Shown here piece by piece: positions 53,937-64,000 of a stretch of DNA of 64,000 nt. The notes below the pieces were generated by a model that worked only from the letters and a program-made list of their open reading frames with translations, was not told where the DNA came from and searched no databases. Every line of letters begins with the position of its first letter. Within the stretch, counting starts at the first letter, position 1. The translations under genes were made by a program, and so were the position numbers. Source of the DNA: Henricia sp. BOLD:AAB3569 (lineage: Eukaryota > Echinodermata > Asteroidea > Spinulosida > Echinasteridae); NCBI GenBank assembly GCA_037783545.1, contig JBBELK010000377.1, forward strand, positions 186,001 to 250,000. Reading direction: 5' to 3'.

Positions 53937-54345
53937 GTTTTTTGGCTGTTCCGACTCGAGTTGGAACAGCCTTTGTTTTCGTTACGATTTATTTTTTGGC
54001 TGTTCCGATTCGGGTCGGAACAGCCTTTGTTTTCGTTACGATTTTTATTCCTTTTTTTGGCTGTTCCGACTCGAGTTGGAACGGCCTTTGTTTTCGTTAC
54101 GATTTTTTTTTTTTTTTTTTGGCTGTTCCGACTCGAGTTGGAACAGCCATTGTTTTCGTTACGATTTATTTTTTGGCTGTTCCGATTCGGGTCGGAACAG
54201 CCTTTGTTTTCGTTACGATTTTTATTCCTTTTTTTTTGGCTGTTCCGACTCGAGTTGGAACAGCCATTGTTTTCGTTACGATTTTTTTATTGGCTGTTTC
54301 GATTCGTGTCGGAACAGCCTTTGTTTTCGTTACGATTTTTTTTTT
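53937..54345. repeat. Tandem GGCTGTTCC...GGAACAGCC hairpin repeat, seven copies
   Basis: Each ~55-65 bp unit is a 28-bp palindrome (ggctgttccgactcga... or the variant ...gattcgggtcgg...) followed by tttgttttcgttacgattt and a T run. The two palindrome variants alternate. Single later copies occur at about 55368, 57193 and 58697. All three plus frames stay open through the repeat, which explains the 150-195 codon frames. Confidence 0.92.
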
Positions 54346-57300
54346 TTTTTCTTCTTCCACTTTTTTCAGACGCTTTTTCGGGCACTTGCACATTCATGAT
54401 TGACTTCAAACTTCACATGGACATTGGTCACTATGTGAATTAGTGCACAGTACTAATGACGTAATGATGACGTCATCACGTGTCAGATTAAAAGCGCATG
54501 AAGTTTAATAAATTAAATATTCAAAAATCAATAAAAAATCAACCGTTTGACCTACGATCTTGATTCCTTCGCCATATACGATGACTAACAAAAGTCTTTA
54601 AGATGTGCACACGCCTTGACCTTTGACCTCGTTTCCTATTGGTCAAACAGATTTTGCCTTGCCATTTGAAAGTGGTGCAAGATATTTGGACAAAGTCACT
54701 TGTGTTACACTTCGACTAGGGTGGGGTATCTAAAAAATATGTTGGTGACCTTTGACCTTGCTCACTTCCGGTCGAAACAGGAAGTGGCCCTTAGTTTGAA
54801 AGTGAAAGGAGGTATTGAGATGGGATCAATTGTGTTATTACCAGAGGCCCTTAAGCTTTCCAAAAATATAAGTGATGACGTCATCGTACGAAATAGCGCC
54901 CTCTACCGACAAAATGATTACGTAATTAAATATTCAAAAATCAATAAAAAATCAACTGTTTGACCTACGATCTTGATTCCTGTGGCATATACGATCACTA
55001 ACAAATGTCTTCAAGATGCGCACAGGGCTTGACCTTTGACCTCGTTTCCTATTGGTCAAACAGATTTTGCCTTGCCATTTGAAAGGGGTACAATATATCA
55101 CGATGGGGTCAACTGTGTTACACTTCGACTAGGGTGGGGTATCCAAACATATATCAACACCTTTGACCTTCCCTACATGTCAGATTAAAGGGGCATGTAA
55201 TAATATTCAATATTTAAAAATCGATAAAAACTCAACCGTTTGACATACGATCGTGATTTCTTCATATACAATCACTAACAAAGATCATCCCGAACACCAC
55301 ATATGTTTATAAAAAGGAGGGGAACAGCCATGTGTTCGTTGTCAAGAACGAACACAGGTCTAGTTTTTGGCTGTTCCGATGCGGTCGGAACAGCCTTTGT
55401 TTTCGTTCGAGTTTTTTTTTTTTTTTTTTTTATTCTTTTCCTTCTTCCACTTTTTTCAGACGCTATTTCGGACACTTGCACATTGATGATTGACTTCAAA
55501 CTTCACATGGACATTGGTCACTATGTGAAGTAGTGCACACTACTAATGACGTCATGATGACGTCATCACGTGTCAGATTAAAGGGGCATGAAGTTTAATA
55601 AATTAAATATTCAAAAATCAATATAAAATCAACCGTTTGACATACGAACTTGATTCCTTCGCCATATATGATGACTAACAAATGTCTTTAAGATGCGCAC
55701 ACGCCTTGACCTTTGACCTTGTTTCCTATTGGTCAAACAGATTTTGCCTTGTCATTTGAAAGTGGTACAAGATATTTGGACGGGGTCAATTGTGTTACAC
55801 TTCGACTAGGGTGGGGTATCCAAAAAATATGGTGGCGACCTTTGACCTTGCTCAATGTGTTAGATTAAAGGGGTATTTGATAAAATTAAATGTTCAAAAA
55901 TCAATAACAAATCAAACGTTTGAGCTATGATCTTCATTCCTGCGCCATATACGATCACTAATAAATGTCTTTAAATGATGACGTCAGGACGACGTCATCA
56001 CATGTCAGATTAAAGGGGCATGAAAACAGATAAATGAAATATAAAAAATCAATAAAAAATCAACCGTTTGAGCTACGATCTTGATTCCTCCGCCAAATAT
56101 GATCACTAACAAAGGTCTTTCACTAATGACGTCATAATGACGTCATCACGTGTCAGATTAAAGGGGCATCAAATAAAATAAATGGGATATAAAAAATCCG
56201 TAAGAAATCAACCATTTTAGCTACTATCTTGATTCCTGCGCCATATACAATAACTAACAAAGGTATTTAACTGATTACGTTATGATGACGTCATCACGTG
56301 TCAGATTAAAGGGGTATGAAGTTTAATAAATTAGACATTAAAACATCAATACAAAATCAACCGTTTGACCTACGATATTGATTCCTTCGCCATATACGAT
56401 GACTAACAAGGGTCTTTGAGATGCGCACACCCCTTGACATTGGACCTCGTTTCCTATTGGTCAAACAGATTTTGCCTTGCCATTTAAAAGTGGTACAAGA
56501 TATCTGGATGTGGTCAACTGTATTACACTTGGACCTAGGGTGGTGTATCCAAAAAATATGGTCGTGACCTTTGACCTTGCTCACTTCCGGTCGAAACAGG
56601 AAGTGGCCCTTAGTTTGAAAGTGAAAGGAGGTATTGAGATGGGGTCAATTGTGTTATTATCAGAGGCCCTTAAGCTTTCCAAAAATATAAGTGATGACGT
56701 CATCGTACGAAATAGCGCCCTCTAGCGACAAGATGATTACGTAATGAAATATTGGAAAATCAATAAAAAATCAACCGTTTGACCCTACGATCTTGATTCC
56801 TTCGCCATATACGATCACTAACAAATGTCTTTAAGATGCGCACATGGCTTGACCTTTGACCTCGTTTCCTATTGGTCAAACAGATTTTGCCTTGCCATTT
56901 GAAAGGGGTACAATATATCACGATGGGGTCAACTGTGTTACACTTCGACTAGGGTGGGGTATCCAAACATATAGCAACACCTTTGACCTTCCCTACATGT
57001 CAGATTAAAGGGGCATGTAATAATATTCAATATTTAAAAATCGATAAAAACTCAACCGTTTGACATACGATCGTGATTTCTTCATATACAATCACTAACA
57101 AAGGTCATCCCGAACACCATATATGTTTATAAAAAGGAGGGGAACAGCCATGTGTTCGTTGTCAAGAACGAACACAGGTCTAGTTTTCTTTTTGGCTGTT
57201 CCGATTCGGGTCGGAACAGCCTTTGTTTTCGTTACGATTTTTTTTTTTTTTATTCTTTTCCTTCTTCCACTTTTTTCAGACGCTATTTCGGACACTTGCA

Positions 57301-60300
57301 CATTGATGATTGACTTCAAACTTCACATGGACATTGGTCACTATGTGAAGTTGTGCACAGTACTAATGACGTCATGATGACGTCATCACGTGTCAGATTA
57401 AAGGGGTATGAAGTTTAATAAATTAAATATTCAAAAATCAATAAAAATTCAACCGTTTGACCTACGATCTTGATTCCTTCGCCATATACGATGACTAACA
57501 AAAGTCTTTAAGATGCGCACACGCCTTGACCTTTGACCTCGTTTCCTATTGGTCTAACAGATTTTGCCTTGCCATTTGAAAGTGGTGCAAGATATTTGGA
57601 CAAAGTCACTTGTGTTACACTTCGACTAGGGTGGGGTATGTAAAAAATATGTTGGTGACCTTTGACCTTGCTCACTTCCGGTCGAAACCGGAAGTGGCCC
57701 TTAGTTTGAAAGTGAAAGGAGGTATTGAGATGGGGTCAATGGTGTTATTACCAGAGGCCCTTAAGCTTTCCAAAAATATAAGTGATGACGTCATCGTACG
57801 AAATAGCGCCCTCTACCGACAAGATGATTACGTAATTAAATATTCAAAAATCAATAAGAAATCAACTGTTTGACCTACGATCTTGATTCCTGTGGCATAT
57901 ACGATCACTAACAAATGTCTTTAAGATGCGCACAGGGCTTGACCTTTGACCTCGTTTCCTATTGGTCTAACAGATTTTGCCTTGCCATTTGAAAGTGGTA
58001 CAAGATATCTGGATGTGGTCAACTGTATTACACTTGGACCTAGGGTGGTGTATCCAAAAAATATGGCCGTGACCTTTGACCTTGCTCACTTCCGGTCGAA
58101 ACAGGAAGTGGCCCTTAGTTTGAAAGTGAAAGGAGGTATTGAGATAGGGTCAATGGTGTTATTACCAGAGGCCCTTAAGCTTTCCAAAAATATAAGTGAT
58201 GACGTCATCGTACGAAATAGCGCCCTCTAGCGACAAGATGATTACGTAATTAAATATTCAAAAATCAATAAAAAATCTACCGTTTGACCTACAAATTTGA
58301 TTCCTTCTGCATATACGATCACTAACAAATGTCTTTAAGATGCGCACATGGCTTGACCTTTGACCTCGTTTCCTATTGGTCAAACAGATTTTGCCTTGCC
58401 ATTTGAAAGGGGTACAATATATCACGATGGGGTCAACTGTGTTACACTTCGACTAGGGTGGGGTATCCAAACATATAGCAACACCTTTGACCTTCCCTAC
58501 ATGTCAGATTAAAGGGGATGTAATAATATTCAATATTTAAAAATCGATAAAAACTCAACCGTTTGACATACGATCGTGATTTCTTCATATACAATCACTA
58601 ACAAAGGTCATCCCGAACACCACATATGTTTATAAAAAGGAGGGGAACAGCCATGTGTTCGTTGTCAAGAACGAACACAGGTCTAGTTTTCTTTTTGGCT
58701 GTTCCGATACGGTCGGAACAGCCTTTGTTTTCGTTAAGATTTTTTTTTTTTTTCTTTTTCTTCTTCCACTTTTTTCAGACGCTATTTCGGGCACTTGCAC
58801 ATTCATGATTGACTTCAAACTTCACATGGACATTGGTCACTATGTGAAGTTGTGCACAGTACTAATGACGTCATGATGACGTCATCACGTGTCAGATTAA
58901 AGGGGCATGAAGTTTAATAAATTAAATATTCAAAATTCATTAAAAAATCAACCGTTTGACCTACGATCTTGATTCCTTCGGCATATACGATGACTAACAA
59001 AGGTCTTTGAGATGCGCACACCCCTTGACCTTTGACCTCGTTTCCTATTGGTCTAACAGATTTTGCCTTGCCATTTGAAAGTGGTGCAAGATATTTGGAC
59101 AAAGTCACTTGTGTTACACTTCGACTAGGGTGGGGTATCTAAAAAATATTTTTGTGACCTTTGACCTTGCTCACTTCCGGTCGAAACCGGAAGTGGCCCT
59201 TAGTTTGAAAGTGAAAGGAGGTATTGAGATGGGGTCAATGGTGTTATTACCAGAGGCCCTTAAGCTTTCCAAAAATATAAGTGATGACGTCATCGTACGA
59301 AATAGCGCCCTCTACCGACAAGATGATTACGTAATTAAATATTCAAAAATCAATAAAAAATCAACTGTTTGACCTACGATCTTGATTCCTGTGGCATATA
59401 CGATCACTAACAAATGTCTTTAAGATGCGCACAGGGCTTGACCTTTGACCTCGTTTCCTATTGGTCTAACAGATTTTGCCTTGCCATTTGAAAGTGGTAC
59501 AAGATATCTGGATGTGGTCAACTGTATTACACTTGGACCTAGGGTGGTGTATCCAAAAAATATGGCCGTGACCTTTGACCTTGCTCACTTCCGGTCGAAA
59601 CCGGAAGTGGCCCTTAGTTTGAAAGTGAAAGGAGGTATTGAGATAGGGTCAATGGTGTTATTACCAGAGGCCCTTAAGCTTTCCAAAAATATAAGTGATG
59701 ACGTCATCGTAGGAAATAGCGCCCTCTAGCGACAAGATGATTACGTAATTAAATATTCAAAAATCAATAAAAAATCTACCGTTTGACCTACAAATTTGAT
59801 TCCTTCTGCATATACGATCACTAACAAATGTCTTTAAGATGCGCACATGGCTTGACCTTTGACCTCGTTTCCTATTGGTCAAACAGATTTTGCCTTGCCA
59901 TTTGAAAGGGGTACAATATATCACGATGGGGTCAACTGTGTTACACTTCGACTAGGGTGGGGTATCCAAACATATAGCAACACCTTTGACCTTCCCTACA
60001 TGTCAGATTAAAGTGGCATGTAATAATATTCAATATTTAAAAATCGATAAAAACTCAACCGTTTGACATACGATCGTGATTTCTTCATATACAATCACTA
60101 ACAAAGGTCATCCCGAACACCACATATGTTTATAAAAAGGAGGGGAACAGCCATGTGTTCGTTTTCAACGAACACATTTCTAGTTCTTTTTCTTTTCCTT
60201 CTTCCACTTTTTTCAGACGCTATTTCGGGCACTTGCACATTCATGATTGACTTCAAACTTCACATGGACATTAGTCACTATGTGAAGTTGTGCACACTAC

Positions 60301-62203
60301 TAATGACGTCATGATGACGTCATCACGTGTCAGATTAAAGGGGCATGAAGTTTAATAAATTAAATATTCAAAAATCAATATAAAATCAACCGTTTGACAT
60401 ACGAACTTGATTCCTTCGCCATATATGATGACTAACAAATGTCTTTAAGATGCGCACACGCCTTGACCTTTGACCTTGTTTCCTATTGGTCAAACAGATT
60501 TTGCCTTGTCATTTGAAAGTGGTACAAGATATTTGGACGGGGTCAATTGTGTTACACTTCGACTAGGGTGGGGTATCCAAAAAATATGGTGGCGACCTTT
60601 GACCTTGCTCAATGTGTTAGATTAAAGGGGTATTTGATAAAATTAAATGTTCAAAAATCAATAACAAATCAACCGTTTGAGCTATGATCTTCATTCTTGC
60701 GCCATATACGACCACTAATAAATGTCTTTAAATGATGACGTCAGGACGACGTCATCACATGTCAGATTAAAGGGGCATGAAAACAGATAAATGAAATATA
60801 AAAAATCAATAAAAAATCAACCGTTTGAGCTACGATCTTGATTCCTGCGCCAAATATGATCACTAACAAAGGTCTTTCACTAATGACGTCATAATGACGT
60901 CATTACGTGTCAGATTAAAGGGGCATCAAATAAAATAAATGGGATATAAAAAATCCGTAAGAAATCAACCATTTTAGCTACTATCTTGATTCCTGCGCCA
61001 TATACAATAACTAACAAAGGTCTTTAACTGATTACGTTATGATGACGTCATCACGTGTCAGATTAAAGGGGCATGATGTTTAATAAATTAGACATTAAAA
61101 AATCAATACAAAATCAACCGTTTGACCTACGATCTTGATTCCTTCGCCATATACGATGACTAACAAAGGTCTTTAAAATGTGCACACGCCTTGACCCTTG
61201 ACCTCGTTTCCTATTGGTCAAACAGATCTTGCCTTGCCATTTGAAAGTGGTGCAAGATATTTGGACGAGGTCAGTTGTGTTACACTTCAACTAGGGTGGG
61301 GTATCTAAAAAATATGTTGGTGACCTTTGACCTTGCTCACTTCCGGAAGTGGCCCTTAGTTTGAAAGTGAAAGGAGGTATTGAGATGGGGTCAATGGTGT
61401 TATTACCAGAGGCCCTTAAGCTTTCCAAAAATATAAGTGATGACGTCATCGTACGAAATAGCGCCCTCTAGCGACAAGATGAATACGTAATTAAATATTT
61501 AAAAATCAATAAAAAATCTACCGTTTGACCTACGAAATTGATTCCTTCTGCATATACGATCACTAACAAATGTCTTTAAGATGCGCACATGGCTTGACCT
61601 TTGACCTCGTTTCCTATTGGTCAAACAGATTTTGCCTTGCCATTTGAAAGGGGTACAATATATCACGATGGGGTCAACTGTGTTACACTTCGACTAGGGT
61701 GGGGTATCCAAACATATATCAACACCTTTGACCTTCCCTACATGTCAGATTAAAGGGGCATGTAATAAAATTCGATATTTAAAAATCGATAAAAACTCGA
61801 CCGTTTGACATACGATCGTGATTTCTTCATATACGATCACTAACAAAGGTCATCCCGAACACCATATATGTTTGTAAAAAGGAGGGGAACAGCCATGTGT
61901 TCGTTGTCAAGAACGAACACAGGTCTAGTTTTTACTTTTTCTTCTTCCACTTTTTTCAGACGCTATTTCGGACACTTGCACATTGATGATTGACTTCAAA
62001 CTTCACATGGACATTGGTCACTATGTGAATTAGTGCACAGTACTAATGACGTAATGATGACGTCATCACGTGTCAGATTAAAGGGGCATGAAGTTTAATA
62101 AATTCAATATTCAAAAATCAATAAAAAATCAACCGTTTGACCTACGATCTTGATTCCTTCGGCATATACGATGACTAACAAAGGTCTTTGAGATGCGCAC
62201 ACC
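54346..62203. repeat. Complex satellite in ~1.1-1.8 kb higher-order units
   Basis: The landmark aaaaaggaggggaacagcca recurs near 55312, 57132, 58636, 60137, 61878 and 63015. Two consecutive intervals are ~1.50 kb; the others range 1.1-1.8 kb. Sub-blocks include tgacgtcatcacgtgtcag, caaccgtttgacctacgatc, cttgacctttgacctcg, acttccggtcgaaacaggaa and gaaatagcgccctcta. The block 55545-56300 is repeated at about 60305-61060. No motif-bearing gene; short frames recur with each copy. Confidence 0.9.
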
Positions 62204-62870
62204 CCTTGACCTTTGACCTCGTTTCCTATTGGTCTAACAGATTTTGCCTTTCCATTTGAAAGTGGTACAAGATATCTGCATGTGGTCAACTGTATTACAC
62301 TTGGACCTAGGGTGGTGTATCCAAAAAATATGGTCGTGACCTTTGACCTCGTTTCCTATTGGTCTAACAGATTTTGCCTTGCCATTTGAAAGTGGTACAA
62401 GATATCTGCATGTGGTCAACTGTATTACACTTGGACCTAGGGTGGTGTATCCAAAAAATATGGTCGTGACCTTTGACCTCGTTTCCTATTGGTCTAACAG
62501 ATTTTGCCTTGCCGTTTGAAAGTGGTACAAGATATCTGCATGTGGTCAACTGTATTACACTTGGACCTAGGGTGGTGTATCCAAAAAATATGGTCGTGAC
62601 CTTTGACCTCGTTTCCTATTGGTCTAACAGATTTTGCCTTGCCATTTGAAAGTGGTACAAGATATCTGCATGTGGTCAACTGTATTACACTTGGACCTAG
62701 GGTGGTGTATCCAAAAAAATATGGTCGTGACCTTTGACCTCGTTTCCTATTGGTCTAACAGATTTTGCCTTTCCATTTGAAAGTGGTACAAGATATCTGC
62801 ATGTGGTCAACTGTATTACACTTCGACCTAGGGTGGTGTATCCAAAAAATATGGCCGTGACCTTTGACCT
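62204..62870. repeat. 130-bp tandem array, five copies
   Basis: Units start at about 62214, 62344, 62474, 62604 and 62735 with tgacctcgtttcctattggt. Period 130 bp (131 once); near-identical copies indicate recent amplification of one sub-block of the larger satellite. The 61-codon minus-strand frames spaced 130 bp apart are by-products. Confidence 0.93.
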
Positions 62871-63339
62871 TCCCTACATGTCAGATTAAAGGGGCATGTA
62901 ATCATATTCAATATTTAACAATCGATAAAAACTCAAACGTTTGACCTACGATCGTGATTTCTTCATATACGATCACTAACAAAGGTCATCCCGAACACCA
63001 TATATGTTTATAAAAAGGAGGGGAACAGCCATGTGTTCGTTGTCAAGAACGAACACAGGTCTAGTTTTTCTTTTTCTTCTTCCACTTTTTTCAAACGCTT
63101 TTTCGGGCACTTGCACATTCATGATTGACTTCAAACTTCACATGGACATTGGTCACTATGTGAATTAGTGCACAGTACTAATGACGTCATGATGACGTCA
63201 TCACGTGTCAGATTAAAGGGGCATGAAGTTTAATAAATTAAATATTCAAAAATCATTAAAAAATTTACCGTTTGACCTACGATCTTGATTCCTTCGCCAT
63301 ATACGATGACTAACAAGGGTCTTTGAGATGCGCACACCC

Positions 63340-63960
63340 CTTGACCTTTGACCTCGTTTCCTATTGGTCAAACAGATTTTGCCTTGGCATTTGAAAGTGG
63401 TACAAGATGTCTGGATGTGGTCAACTGTATTACACTTCGACCTAGGGTGGTGTATCCAAAAAATATGGTCGTGACCTTTGACCTCGTTTCCTATTGGTCT
63501 AACAGATTTTGCCTTGCCATTTGAAGGTGGTACAAGATATCTGCATGTGGTCAACTGTATTACACTTGGACCTAGGGTGGTGTATCCAAAAAATATGGTC
63601 GTGACCTTTGACCTCGTTACGTATTGGTCTAACAGATTTTGCCTTGCCGTTTGAAAGTGGTACAAGATATCTGCATGTGGTCAACTGTATTACACTTGGA
63701 CCTAGGGTGGTGTATCCAAAAAATATGGTCGTGACCTTTGACCTCGTTTCCTATTGGTCTAACAGATTTTGCCTTGCCGTTTGAAAGTGGTACAAGATAT
63801 CTGCATGTGGTCAACTGTATTACACTTGGACCTAGGGTGGTGTATCCAAAAAATATGGTCGTGACCTTTGACCTCGTTTCCTATTGGTCTAACAGATTTT
63901 GCCTTGCCATTTGAAAGTGGTACAAGATATCTGCATGTGGTCAACTGTATTACACTTCAA
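63340..63960. repeat. 130-bp tandem array, second block, about five copies
   Basis: Same unit as 62204-62870, separated from it by a 470-bp stretch carrying the hairpin/CRE module. The last copy decays after 63950 at the window end. Confidence 0.92.
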
Positions 63961-64000
63961 CTAAGGTATAAATAATAATCCAAATAATATGAAGATGACT

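Noticed and set aside
53856..54443. Plus-strand frames of 153-195 codons, phenylalanine- and tryptophan-rich
   Set aside because: They run through the palindromic tandem repeat in all three frames at once, so openness comes from the repeat, not from selection on a protein.
62104..63944. Repeated 61-139 codon minus-strand frames (MTTCRYLVPLSNGKAK type)
   Set aside because: They recur every 130 bp with the tandem unit, whose length is not a multiple of three; no domain or start context supports them.
62204..63960. Possible CRISPR-like array
   Set aside because: Units are contiguous 130-bp repeats without unique spacers, in eukaryotic satellite DNA.

Overview
The window is AT-rich, gene-poor animal DNA. 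Nearly everything recognisable is a transposable element, a fragment of one, or a tandem repeat. Spliced coding exons, THAP, SAP and SWIM domains, Tc1 and SINE remnants, CRE-like and palindromic satellites and frequent tacatgta/taggccta words suggest a marine invertebrate, perhaps an echinoderm or another deuterostome; this is inference, not proof. No host housekeeping gene, rRNA, intact tRNA or CRISPR array was seen.

Layout. (1) 1-7990: a minus-strand Ty3/gypsy-type LTR retrotransposon (element A) with two 385-bp LTRs, a gag, a protease/RT frame and an RNase H-integrase frame. It lacks the Gag zinc knuckle and the protease active site and has a pol frameshift. It sits against a ~230-240 bp tandem array (7991-9365). 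(2) 9366-14490: small non-autonomous DNA elements (a foldback element, TTAA-flanked MITEs, a dead Tc1) and a LINE RT scrap. (3) 14491-53817: a second, plus-strand Ty3/gypsy element (element B) with a chromodomain integrase and a textbook -1 frameshift signal between gag and protease. Its RNase H is split by a 33,487-bp insertion (17766-51252) flanked by a TAT duplication. (4) 53818-64000: palindromic hairpin repeats, then ~9.6 kb of satellite in higher-order units dense in CRE palindromes (TGACGTCA) and DR1-like TGACCTTTGACCT sites.

The 33.5-kb insertion has clusters of ATTAGTCAT/GACTAAT words at both ends and behaves as one insertion. Inside it are many nested elements. The most notable is a ~13.8-kb transposon (36619-50421) with inverted ends. 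It carries two convergent spliced genes: a THAP-domain DDE transposase (minus) and a SAP-SWIM-YqaJ exonuclease protein (plus). This pairing resembles the ISL2EU class of eukaryotic transposons. Both genes are damaged: the YqaJ gene has one nonsense codon and a MITE insertion, and the transposase has a frameshift and a stop. A 190-bp satellite flanked by 260-bp direct repeats lies near its left end.

The genes do not form a host pathway. They are a stratified record of insertions (MITE in SINE, MITE in exonuclease gene, transposon in transposon in retrotransposon) that orders the mobilisation events. No element looks able to move by its own proteins as read here.
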